A stretch of DNA of 64,000 nucleotides. Origin: Nematostella vectensis (Eukaryota > Cnidaria > Anthozoa > Actiniaria > Edwardsiidae). Below the pieces are notes generated by a model. It did not search any database, had not been told where the DNA came from, and saw nothing but the letters and a program-made list of their open reading frames with translations. Positions 11,406-23,400 of the stretch are shown one piece after another; positions within the stretch are counted from its first letter, which is position 1; each line of letters begins with the position of its first letter. The stretch spans positions 12,902,566 through 12,966,565 of the forward strand of contig NC_064035.1 of NCBI RefSeq assembly GCF_932526225.1, written 5' to 3'. A program made the position numbers and the translations under genes.

Positions 11406-13094
11406 AACACATTGGAACCTGAGGTACCCGCGCATTAATGGGGAGGCAATAACCAGGATCCCAAGCCCTTAGTCGGTTACGCCACGCACAGCTCGCTGAA
11501 ATATTCACTGAAAAAAATAGGGGTCTTTTTCCCGCTTGCGTCTCTTGGGAATAGGTGTGTTGCTATAGTAATGTAGTCATGTCGTCATCATGTGTAGCAC
11601 ACTACGACCTAGGTCGACATTGCTGCCTTTAGCCTTTGTTCTTCTTTGTCCAGTCACGCACGCGCATACGAAGACAGCAGGCAGCTTAATCACCCTTAGT
11701 TGCTATTACTATTTACAATAAAGACCAAATTAAATGTTACCAGATCTGAAATTCAAATCTGATTTCCTTTTAGAATCGCATAATATGGCTTTTAGAAAAA
11801 AATACACCCAAAAAATTGGAAGACTTTTCACACCCAAGCTTTGATAAAACGGAAATTGGTCAGATATATATGTTATATACCAGCTGGGAGGTCCGTATCG
11901 TCATATACCCCCCCCCCCCCCCCCCCATTGAGGGGGTTGGAAATTCCAGAGGGGTGGGGAGTAATACCTCCTACACCCTCAAAAAGGGGGGCTATCAATA
12001 TTTTCTGGAACTACACATTGTCGCGCGCGTTGCAAAATCATTATGGCGGGAAATTGTCAAATCACAGGGACAGGGAGTTTGAAGCCGACGATTTTCCTTT
12101 AAGTCAATGATTCTAGATAAAATAACAAATAAAATGCCGATTTAGTGTGAAGATCTATAACCTCGAGAGTAAACATCCAGTTTTCGATGGTCATTTTAGA
12201 AATCAACTCACTATTATGAGCTTTGTAGGTTAGCGGTTTGGAATCGCGGGGTCCGGATCGTTGGATCGTAGAATATCGGACCTCAAGAGAGCTAATCAGA
12301 GCGCGCGATTTGATTGTTACCGGACCCCGAAAAAAATAAAGTATTTTTTAATAAAATTACGTTCTCCGTTTTTCGTATCCCTTGCTCAACCGTGTTCCCC
12401 TTGGCTAATCCCTTTTCGGATATTTTGATTTGTATTTATTCAATACAGATATAACGTTTACAACGATATTAAAAAAATAACTAAGACAAAAATGCTTCTT
12501 CACTCTTGATCCTTGGAGCAAAAGTAAAATAAAAAACGCAATCCGTTCCTATTATTCCAGAAAGAATATGACTTGAAATGGTGTTTGTCCTATTCGAAAG
12601 CTTTTCTTCAAATCATGTTGCTAGGCTGGCGCCAAAATCGACAAGAACAATAAAGAAGAACTGAAAAACTATTTATCCCTATAACATTGGACTGTCTGTC
12701 TTCGAATTGAGGATGTTAGGGATAAAAACAACACAAGGTTTGTTAATCAATGTTTGTCGTCTGCAGAATCCCAAATGAATATTTCGCAGCCCTTAGTGTG
12801 GTAGGGGCCGCATGAAAATGAAAAAAAAAAACATTTATGATAAGCGTAACAATAAATGTTATCAACAATGGCGAAAAAAAAATCACAATATTCAAAAGTG
12901 TGATTGGAGGTTCCCCTATTGGCAGCTGCAAGGACAGAGCAGGATCAACGACCATTGGCTTGCATCTATTAAATATTTCATCGCATGGCTATTCGCATTT
13001 TAAATTTAAATTACCTCACGAAAAAATAGCTCTCGCTCAATTTAAAGCAAGAAAACATCCTTAGGGTCCGTAGGATACTCTAGTATTTTGGAGA

Positions 13095-16000
13095 ATGAAT
13101 TTTACAGCTAGCCAGAAGAAACAGCTCGTTCCCGTAGTTTTATTTTTAGCAAATCTCTTTTACTTGTATATCGGCGGCTGCATTTTCAGGGCCATTGAGG
13201 AGCACCCTGTGATACAACCAAAAACTTCACATGAAGTAGAGGAGCTACTGGAACTTCTAAAAGAAAGTAACGCAGGAAAGCTACTTCCGGGTGATTTCAA
13301 CAGCAAGGAGATCGTGTCTAGACTTAGCGACGATGAACTGGGGAAAATAGACGGCAATTTAGCAGCGATCAACCACGAGAGAAGTCTTGCCTCAAAACCC
13401 AAATGGAGCTTCTCCAATGCTATGTTTTTTGCTACAACTATAGTGACTACGATAGGTGAGTCTCGGAAACACAGTGAAACGTGAGTGAAACGGTAAGACA
13501 GAGAAGCCCTGGGCTTCCGATAATGCTAGAAGAAACGGATATATTTATGCTTAATCATACGTTCTATAGTGTGAAGCTACCTTTAAATACAGAAATACGG
13601 CAGGGGATGAAAAGGGAGAAATCAATTAAGGACATCTGTAACCCGAGTAACTGTCTCACGATACGCGTATTTCATTGCTCTATGTTATGGTGAAATCAAA
13701 AAAGGAATAGATCTTATATCTGCTCCTGGCGAATAACTACCTACCGATCACCCACGGAAAACACTGGGGCCGGTTCCTGAAAAGCCGATAAGCGCTAACA
13801 ACCTAGGCTTAAATTTGCCCTAACCCACGATTGAATTGTCTGTTCCGAAACGCTGGTTAGCACTAACTCTTGGTTAGTTTGGAGATAAAATCTAACCCTG
13901 CTCGCGAGGGGGGTTAACTTGCTAACCTACGGTTTAGTTGGTTTAACACAGGCCTCCCAAACGTTGTAGTAGAACTAAAGTTTCATAAAATGGTTGCCGA
14001 CAGGGAGCATGCAGAATACCCGTCCACAAAGAGTTAGCAATGAGACTTCACACCTCGATTTCTATAGAACGAGGCAGTAAATACAAGGAAAATGCAAATA
14101 AGTGGACGGGTATTCTGCAGTTTAGCCGCCGACAGAAAGACGTTACACAAAAACGATGTAGGGATCAAATGTCCTAACATTTCGCTTTTCATGCGACATT
14201 CGTTGCAATGCTGAATCGAAAACTGTGCTGGGACAGACAGAAGGTTACATGAAATTTATACTTGAAATGAATCTATCTCGCTAGTGTCACACACCAGCTC
14301 GAATCCTGACATTTTTGGAAATGAAATAGAGGTAATTACAGGCGATTTAGAGGTTATTGGGGCTTTCGGGAACGGCGAGTTATACGAAGGTTAGCTAACC
14401 TACGATTAGCGAATTTTAACCCAGGATTAGGCGCTGATCTAGGGTTAAGTTAATCGGGCTTTCAGGAACCGGCCCCTGGTCTCTAGACCATATCCGGATG
14501 GGGAAGGGGTAGAGTGGGCTCTGAAGGTTACGTGTTAGCAGATCGTCCCTCTTTTTCCTACATCACGCATCTGTGCGGCAGTTCTTTCTGAAGCCCTATG
14601 CAAATTCCATCCGTTTTTTGGAGTGTCAAGCTCTCTTGTTTTGTTGTCGCGTAATCCAAACACAAGGCGATGACGCAAAAACTGGTCTGGAGTGATCTTG
14701 CTGAATTCACGCCGTCCCACACCAAGCGGATTTTTTTCTATCTTTCGGCTACGTTCGAATGGTGGAGATCTAAGGCCTGCGTTGAAGGTATCGTGATAAT
14801 GCGCTAGCCATTGCTTTTACTAACCCGCTCCGATGATTCTCTGATTTTCACTGTATTCTTGCGGGGCTTGTGCCGGATACCACTATAAACTATCCCAGAC
14901 TTTCTCTGATGCAATAAATGACCCTTGTCATTTGCATCCCCAGGTTATGGCAATCTCGCACCAGTCACCACGGGCGGGCGAATGTTCTGCATCATCTATG
15001 CCCTCATAGGGATACCGCTGACCTTGATGTTGCTCGCTGTCGTCAGTACTGTAATCGTGCAGAAACTTAACGACGCATGCGCATATGTGGTTGGGTACAT
15101 TCGCAAGAATTTCTACAAGGGCTACGAGTTTGAGGCTGCTAGCGGCGAGATCAATGCCCCGGTCTGGCTAGCCCTCCCGATCATTTTTGTGTTCCTCACC
15201 TTAATGTCATCCGTGTACTGCGCGCTGGAAGGCTGGGACTTCGGGACGTCACTTTATTTCATCTTTATCACGTTCACAACAATAGGCTTCGGTGATGTGG
15301 TTCCCAAGAGCCGAGCGGTAGGTGTCAAAACGTAACAAAATCCTTGTTTAGGTGAAAGATGATGATATTGACGGCGGTAATAACTGTGATTAGTGTTTAT
15401 GACAATTATGATTATGATGATGATGATGGTGACGATAATCATGGTGATGATTATAATGATGATGGTAAGATGATGATGGTGGTGATTAAAATGCTCATGG
15501 CATGATGATGATAATGGAGATGTTTATGTCAATAATGATAGTAAATGTATGAGGCATTATATAAAATACAGTAGAAAATGCGTTGAAATGCGTAGAAAAT
15601 GCGTCCGCTGGGGCGTCAGGTCATTGTGGCTAAGTAAAGTCGAACGATTAAATTCATACCGGGTCATACCATTAGTTTTTTTAAATGCACGCACATTTTT
15701 TGAGTTGCTATTTAAGAAAAGTGGATCACATTTTCATTACGTATCAGAAAGACAACACAATTTGCCATATCATATATCATTCAGGAAAGTTCTGCTTAGG
15801 GAAAATTAAGACCTGAAGTGCAATAGACCCAATGCGTACGCACTGTGTCCTAAGATTAGAAAGATCCATAGCACAATTTGTATCTAGGTGAAAAAAGTTA
15901 AGGACATACGAAAAGTTATACGAAACCATATTCACAGTAATTCACTGCATGGGTACAAAATCTCACTGTGACGCGAAGGCTATTAGGATCGCATTAGGAC

Positions 16001-16860
16001 GAAGGTGGAATTATCTGAAGGCTAGTGTGGACTGCATTGAAACCGACACCAGCCCTACCTCCTGCTATTGCACGTGGTCGTATGAGGCATGACTGCACGT
16101 GGGAATGTTAACGCCGTTCTCCTCTGACTTGTTAGTACTTGGTGTAATAACTTTACAGCGGCACCTCCATTGAATCCGGATTTTGCTATATAACTACTGT
16201 ACTTGGCTACCGCCATTTAGCGACCAACCTCTGTCTAGCGACCACCTTTCACGGTCCTGAGGGTTGCCAAATAAGAGAGGCGCCACTTTATATGAAAGAC
16301 ATTTAACATGGCCGGGTAAAATACGCTAATCTAGGGATAACAAACTGCATAACAATTACTAGGTCTAATCAGTAACAAGTATCGTCAACTTAAAGATAAT
16401 ATAATCTATTAATGCATGTAAATTAATGTGTGTAAAGCATGTTGCATGACAGAGTGTTGTTCTGTTCTCACTGTTCCTACAGCTGACTCTAATATTTCAG
16501 GGAATCTGGATCAACACAACATTGCTCTACGTTGGGTTGTCTGTGGTTTCCATAACCATCAACCTATGCGCCACGGGCGTCGCCAGGCAGATGCAGAAGA
16601 CCGGCAAATACATCAAGATCTTGCAGTTTTTCTCAGTTGATGACGACGATACGCCTGAGCACGACGGAGCGTCCGCTGGTCATGGCACAGAGGGCACGGA
16701 GAGGGGGAACGATAGCGACCGTTTTGAAATGCAGACATTGGAAGACGAGGAAGAGAATTCGCGAACGAGGGTAATGCTAGCTGGCGACGACGAGACAGGC
16801 ACGAAACTCAACATCACGAGGGATTCTACCGGCAGATGTTATGGCTCGGTGCAGGAATAA
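13095..16860 (+). CDS. KCNK: Two-pore-domain (K2P) potassium channel
   Basis: Three exons, 13095-13455, 14944-15317 and 16501-16860, join in phase to 364 codons plus stop, a normal K2P length. TM1 lies near residues 10-32, followed by a long extracellular cap and the first pore loop TTIVTTIGYG (filter 121-123). TM2 follows as FCIIYALIGIPLTLMLLAVV, then TM3 (VWLALPIIFVFLTLMSSVYC), the second pore loop TTIGFGDVVP (filter 235-237) and TM4 (LLYVGLSVVSITINL). The first intron splits the Gly codon of the first filter, a recurrent K2P intron position. The C-terminal tail is acidic and Ser/Thr-rich. Such channels carry background K+ leak in the plasma membrane as dimers. I cannot assign a K2P subfamily. 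AATAAA overlaps the stop codon and recurs about 200 bp downstream. Donors and acceptors are canonical GT-AG. Confidence 0.95.
13764..14478. mobile_element. 715-bp non-autonomous TIR element in K2P intron 1
   Basis: The ends carry long imperfect inverted repeats: GGGGCCGGTTCCTGAAAAGC on the left, and the right end reversed reads GGGGCCGGTTCCTGAAAGCC. Similarity continues into GCGCTAA/AACCTAG-like blocks for about 60 bp. Nested inside is a second inverted pair (GCAGAATACCCGTCCAC near 14011 and its complement near 14105). No transposase is visible. I could not read a clear target-site duplication. Confidence 0.65.
15318..16500. other. K2P intron 2
   Basis: Contains a degenerate GAT/ATG-rich tract (15355-15545) and otherwise unremarkable AT-rich sequence. 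It ends in a pyrimidine-rich run and TTTCAG. An earlier AG (CCTACAG, 16485-16491) is a possible alternative acceptor, but only the 16500 one keeps the phase. Confidence 0.6.
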
Positions 16861-17549
16861 AATAGATGATTTAAACAGGGAATAGTATCTACTGTATAGG
16901 ACTCTTATTTATTTGCTGGGCCCTAATTACGTTAAAAGTTATAACTATTACGGGGATTAGTAGTTTTTAGAAGACAACTGGACCGAGTATCTCACATTCT
17001 AGAAGACAATTCGACGAGTATCTGAAAACAAAGAGCATTGGAAAAAACTCGCTTACCTATGAAGAAATAAAGCGAAAATATAGAACTAGATAGACTCTGT
17101 AGATAAACAAAAAACCGATAGAGCGATTATTTTTGGGGGGTTGTATTTATGAATAAATCAATTTCTACTTTGGCAGGCAGTGCTGAAAAACGCAAGACTA
17201 GTTCCAGTACCGCGCGGTTAAACCAGCCTTTTTGTTTTGAAATGGCGGCTTTTTACCGGCGAACTGTCACATTTTGGCGAATGCTAAGAAAACTAGACAG
17301 AACCTAAGGCTATAATTTTCTTTATGACTCCCTCATTATCACACAAATCTGTCATCTTTTGTACAGTATGGTTTTAGTGCTGTACAGTTAGTCAAATTAG
17401 CGACTGAAGCCAGCCTTTCGTACCTTTTCTCGAACGATTCAACACTACGATTGTGCTTGTTTCGCCAGAGCACACGCATGCGCATACGTTATTCAGCACT
17501 GTCCGTTTGGCATATTCCTTCTCTTACTCTCTCTTCCCTAGGGCCTATT

Positions 17550-18828
17550 CCCCCCTTCGGCTCTCTCTCTCTCTCCCCCAGGGCACATCCTTCGGCTCTC
17601 TCTCTCTCTCCCCCAGGGCACATCCCTCGGCTCTCTCTCTCTCTCTCTCTCCCCCAGGGCACATCCCTCGGCTCTCTCTCTCTCTCTCTCTCCCCCAGGG
17701 CACATCCCTCGGCTCTCTCTCTCTCCCCCAGGGCACATCCCTCGGCTCTCTCTCTCTCTCCCCCAGGGCACATCCCTCGGCTCTCTCTCTCTCTCCCCCA
17801 GGGTACATCCCTCGGCTCTCTCTCTCTCCCCCAGGGTACATCCCTCGGCTCTCTCTCTCTCCCCCAGGGTACATCCCTCGGCTCTCTCTCTCTCCCCCAG
17901 GGCACATCCCTCGGCTCTCTCTCTCTCTCCCCCAGGGCACATCCCTCGGCTCTCTCTCTCTCCCCCAGGGCACATCCCTCGGCTCTCTCTCTCTCCCCCA
18001 GGGCACATCCCTCGGCTCTCTCTCTCTCCCCCAGGGCACATCCCTCGGCTCTCTCTCTCTCCCCCAGGGCACATCCCTCGGCTCTCTCTCTCTCCCCCAG
18101 GGCACATCCCTCGGCTCTCTCTCTCTCCCCCAGGGCACATCCCTCGGCTCTCTCTCTCTCCCCCAGGGCACATCCCTCGGCTCTCTCTCTCTCTCCCCCA
18201 GGGTACATCCCTCGGCTCTCTCTCTCTCCCCCAGGGCACATCCCTCGGCTCTCTCTCTCTCTCCCCCAGGGTACATCCCTCGGCTCTCTCTCTCTCCCCC
18301 AGGGCACATCCCTCGGCTCTCTCTCTCTCTCCCCCAGGGTACATCCCTCGGCTCTCTCTCTCTCCCCCAGGGTACATCCCTCGGCTCTCTCTCTCTCCCC
18401 CAGGGTACATCCCTCGGCTCTCTCTCTCTCCCCCAGGGTACATCCCTCGGCTCTCTCTCTCTCTCCCCCAGGGCACATCCCTCGGCTCTCTCTCTCTCCC
18501 CCAGGGCACATCCCTCGGCTCTCTCTCTCTCCCCCAGGGCACATCCCTCGGCTCTCTCTCTCTCTCCCCCAGGGCACATCCCTCGGCTCTCTCTCTCTCC
18601 CCCAGGGCACATCCCTCGGCTCTCTCTCTCTCCCCCAGGGTACATCCCTCGGCTCTCTCTCTCTCCCCCAGGGTACATCCCTCGGCTCTCTCTCTCTCCC
18701 CCAGGGTACATCCCTCGGCTCTCTCTCTCTCCCCCAGGGTACATCCCTCGGCTCTCTCTCTCTCCCCCAGGGTACATCCCTCGGCCCTCTCTCTCTCCCC
18801 CGGGGTACATCCCTCGGCTCTCTCTTCC
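17550..18828. repeat. CT-rich minisatellite whose units resemble 3' splice sites
   Basis: About 40 units of 28-36 bp of the form CTCTCTCTCTCTCCCCCAGGGCACATCCCTCGG, with GCACATCC or GTACATCC variants and different CT counts. On the plus strand each unit is a pyrimidine tract followed by CAGG, the consensus of an intron 3' end. The array is open in several frames on both strands (Ser/Leu/Pro- and Arg/Glu-rich), which I regard as repeat artefact. No neighbouring exon carrying this edge was found. Confidence 0.9.
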
Positions 18829-19035
18829 GTAAAGCCCATTCCCTCCGCTCTATTCCGTAGGTTCCATTCTTCCCTAGGCCCCATACCTCCCCTGGGGTTC
18901 TGACTGCTATTGGAGATCGTTTCGGGTTCTCTTACTTGCTTACTTTCCCCTTATTTGTACCGCGGCATTTTCTATTTTGGTTAATCACAGTAAGAAGCAT
19001 AAATAAGTATCAAGTGGGTGAGGCGTTGCGGCATA

Positions 19036-19418
19036 CAGTCGATTGACAAAACGTTGTCGTCAACCCGGCTTCGCAACTACGCAACAAACCCGCATGTAAT
19101 TATGGGCATAAATCACTGAAGCCCCACCCTCAAGCCACCATTACCGCGTCTAAGTCTAAAGTAATGCAGTGGCTAATATGTGCAGCTAGGCGCGGGTCAG
19201 TAAGCAGCTCTTACAAGCTGCAATTTGATTGGGCAAAAGAACAATATCCGCACCTCGACACAAAGAACGAGAAGAATAGAGACAAAAGAACTCCTTTGTA
19301 GAACGAAGATAATAGGAGACAAAGCAGCTGCGTACTTACTCCTAGGCGCTCCAGTGGTTTTACCCATGCTTACACGTGGGCTTGTCACGTGGCCGCAAAA
19401 CGTTTTGTCAATCGACTG
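19036..19418. mobile_element. 383-bp Tc1/mariner-type MITE with TA target sites
   Basis: Terminal inverted repeats CAGTCGATTGACAAAACGTT begin at 19036, and the exact complement ends at 19418. TA flanks both ends (19034-19035, 19419-19420). TIRs starting CAG next to TA are typical of Tc1/mariner-derived MITEs. No transposase frame. Confidence 0.78.
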
Positions 19419-20423
19419 TATTCTGTAAGCTTCACGGGGTCACTGTAGTACCACGTGACACCACGAAGATTCGTCGCATTCGGGGGGGACCCTTTGGCGG
19501 TTATTGCAAACAATCCCCCTCCCCCCTTTGCTGGCCCAGCGATGATATAACGCAACTAAATTGACCTTTTTTTATTGCATCATACCAAATTCTAACGTCG
19601 AGATTATAATTTTAACAGAACATTGCTCTATTGATGAACGACGAACACGCCGGACTGCCACGGAGCGAACAATTTTAAAATATGGATTTGTGTCGTGTAT
19701 CTTTCGCAGCTTTACACAACAGTAAGATATCTTCTTACGATTAGAAATTTTAAAGTTAATAAACCCGTGCAAACAGCGCCAACATTCCTGGCATCACTAC
19801 ACTCGCTGCCCACAAGACAAAGGAAACGTCTCAGCACCTCCTAACATGGTGCTAAAGCGCCAACATTGCTTGACCAGCGTCTCGCCAGAAAAGGTTGACG
19901 CTATTTGCGCAGGATTTAGCTGCTAGGCTTCAGACAAAAACAGCATCACTGGATTGAGAATAGCCTCGAGGATAACGCCGGAAATTATTACTTTCACGTT
20001 ATCAGTGTTTAAACGGGCAAATTATTTATTATTTAGAAAATTATTTATCCCCCTTCTATGACGGTTAATGTGTCGAGTGTCGTTTTACAAAATTATATAC
20101 GCTAAAAAAAAAATGCGTCTTGCGTACAGTACTAGCACAAGCGAAGGTCCTTTAGAAATGTACCTACTCAATATATTGGGCTGTTTCTTTAGCGAATTGG
20201 TTTTATATGAACTCTTTAACGTATCATCAATTATTTATCGAATTAAATATTAAGTGATCACTTGACACGGTAGGTGTAGATTCAGCTTTTTCCTATACAC
20301 TCACTGCTCCATGACCGGGGAGTAAGCATCGAGATCAAGTCTTGCTGTAAACAACAAAGAACCACACTCAGCTCACTGCCAATGGGCCTCTGAAACTACC
20401 CTTAATTAGAAACGCTATGAAAA

Positions 20424-23400
20424 TTATGAGCGTCCCTTCTTGAGAGTATATCTTACGTTTTTCCTGGGGCAGTTTTGGGTTGCGTACCACTCCTGGCTGT
20501 AAAGACACATGAGCAGGCCATTGCCAAGGAAGAGGGTGATCCACATGAAGATGTTCCACCACTGAGAGTGCTTGTTGTGCTTGCTCGGCTTCAGGAAGAC
20601 GAAGGACACTGAATATGGGCAACATGAGTGTTACTCTCGGGCATAAATCCACGATGAACCTGCTTTACCCCCCCCCACCCCCACCCCCACCCCATCCCCC
20701 CTCAAAAAAATCAAACAAAGAAGTAAAGAAAGAAATTAGGATTAAAAAATGCACGTGTCATGACACTATGTGTCTAACTGGCCCAAATTGGTCAAGCGAG
20801 TTCCTGGCACATAGCGATATCAAACTTACAGGAAGCGTTATCCAACACGCCTTCATGATTTGAGTAGAGTCATATAATGCCTTGCAGGGTCATATATGTT
20901 CAATACTCACGTCCAACACCCCCAAACATGGTGAAGAGGATCGGGAAGAAAAACCGGAAGGCAAACATCAGCACGTACTCATGTGCAATGGCAGAGACGA
21001 CGAATACAGCGACAGTGGAGAGATTACGATTATTCGTCAGCTGAAAATGCAACACAAAATCACATGATTGTACAACTACTAATCAGGGCGGCCCATATAA
21101 GTAGTTTGTTTGTTAATAAGATTGTTCCCATCAATCACAAATTATCACATTTACTCTAACTGAGATTGTGGCTCAAATTTCACAAAAGACTTCACCAAGA
21201 TTTAGGAAATACGACTAAACTATAAAAATAGATAACACCTTTGGATTGGAACTAGCAATTAGTAATTCTAGCCTTGAAAGGGCGAAAATGAGTAAATTGC
21301 TTTACTAGACAGATGTTATGAAAGAAACACTGTGGGGAAAATTCGAGGCTTAAGTGCACTGTTTTATATGTTGGTATTCAAAAAGCAATAACGCCAAAGA
21401 AATGGCGATTATTTTCATTTGAGTTAATTCCAAGTGCTTTCTAGCGTCAAAGAGTACACAACAAAAGAATACCAAGTTTGCAAATATATGATTATAAATA
21501 TACCTGCACTAGATCTTTGTAGATGTATGTGTAGAGCCAGTCGTGGACAACGACATTCCAGGTGCGGTACCAATCAGCATAAGAAGGTGCGTTCCACCAA
21601 TCCTATTTAGTACCGAAATAAAGCCAGTCAGAAAGTGCTACACGGATATTGTTTCCTCTCTATAAAATGTTGACAAGGCACTTGAAATTGTTCAGCAAGG
21701 TCTCGAAGCCTTACCTTGTAAAACATTCTGTCTGCAAATCTTGTCATCTCGGCAAAGGCATTGAGCCAGGAGTGTAGAATGGCAAAGAAACCAAGAACAA
21801 GAACCATAGTACCAGGAAGCATACAGCTAAACGCTGATAAAATTAGGTTCCTAAATAAAATGTTAGATTAATACAAGTTGAAACCTAGATTGAGAGAATG
21901 AAAAGAATGACAAGAGTATGGTTTTTCAAGCCTTACTTGAAGTTCCCTGCCTCTTTGCCTGTGTTTCTGAAGACTGGCACACAGAATCTCGCAAACACAT
22001 AATATGTGTACAGGATGCACATTGCCACTTGGAAAAAGTTGGAGACAACATAGTCCCAGCGAATACAAGGCGTCCTAAAAGGGTATAGTTAACATAAAAA
22101 GAAGATAAGAACATGAGTTTAGGTGAGTTTGGGTGGTCCACCCCCAGAAGTTTGTTTGTAGTCATTATAATGACATTTGGTTGGTTGAGCTACCTAGGCT
22201 ATGCCAACTAGTAGAAAAATTGCTAAGAATTCTCATGAAAATTTATATATTATGGGGTTTTCCCAGAAATAAAGACCAAGTGAAGTTTTGATAACACCCG
22301 AATGGAGCCTAAAATGCTTGCTATGCCAACACAAATAAAAGTGTGTGTTGTTTTAAAGCTGCTTTGTGTTTTATAGTGCTTGGCTAGAAGAAATTAACTA
22401 ATACAATAAAATAACAAATTTTGTGGTTGTAATGTTTTCATAGGAGCCTAAAGAGTAGAAGTTTTTATGCTATTTAAAGAAAATGGTCATTTTTTTTAGG
22501 AATAACTCACATTGGGTAATGGTCTCGATACACCAGGGTGGGACAGAACAAAAAGTACAAATATTGGCCAAACTCAGGTATCTCATTCTCATTTTCACTG
22601 GTGTCTGAGCTCTGACTTGCAACACTGCCTATAGAAAACAACAATTCCAAATCAACATTTGAACAGGGAATACTACATTTGAAGAGCTTGGTTGCAGTAA
22701 GGTGATGGTGATGATAATCCTTGGAATGTAAAACAACTCTGCAGGTGCCGATCTGGGAAATCCAAAAGGGGTGGGGGGCAAGGTAGGTGTTTAAAAAAAG
22801 AGAAGCAGGATTTATCATTTTTCTGATGATTTCCTTACATTTCTTGTTTTTTTCTAAGCCAAATATCTGAAAATAGGTGGGGGGTGGTCTTGACCAGCCT
22901 CTAGATCCACCCTTGCTCCCTACAGTTATGTTTTACCTGATGTCTGACTTGTTACAGAACATAACACTTTAGGCACATTAGACCGAACAAATGCATGAAC
23001 TTTGAGAATAAGACGAATCTGAAAAAAAGATTGAACAATTAACCAAATGGTTTGACAGGTAGTACAAAGTCAAGCTAGTGATTTAGAACATACCTGTTCT
23101 GTTAAAATGATTATTGATGAGACAGGGGGGAGGTCATGTGTATAAACCTCCTGGATAGGAAACACACAGAACACAACAATATAGCCAATGTAGCCCACAA
23201 GCCACACAATGTTGGGCAAGTGGTACCAAGTGGACTGTGAACTGTGCCAAAAACGAAACAGGGGAAATATCAGAAGTGACATAATCAGCATAACTAGCCA
23301 GACGTTGATGACGGTAGACACTTTGCCAAAAGCCCAAAACATAATGGAAAAGTCCAAGCTCAATCTGAAAGAGAGCCAGGAAAATAGATTAGAATTCTAT

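Larger units (their letters stand above)
7763..13094. other. Intergenic region between ROR-like gene and K2P channel
   Basis: No convincing exons. Candidate frames of 60-98 codons here lack domain features and splice context. The region holds the putative 5' regulatory DNA of the ROR-like gene, a GC-rich pyrimidine/purine-skewed tract (9530-9660), a GTCTT microsatellite (10023-10066), the palindromic MITE at 10068-10196, a copy of the CAGGCCCGTA family (10350-10530), a dispersed repeat pair (about 10840-10935 and 11315-11405) and homopolymer tracts (11910-11930). Confidence 0.6.
16861..20423. other. Intergenic region downstream of K2P and SOAT (convergent 3' ends)
   Basis: No gene recognised. 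It contains the 3' UTR signals of the K2P gene, a 1.3-kb CT-rich minisatellite (17550-18828), a 383-bp mariner-type MITE (19036-19418) and about 1 kb of featureless AT-rich DNA (19430-20420) that should hold the SOAT 3' UTR. Confidence 0.6.

Noticed and set aside
17451..18884. Four overlapping frames of 370-470 codons
   Set aside because: Same CT-rich array open in several frames on both strands; no unique protein sequence or domain.
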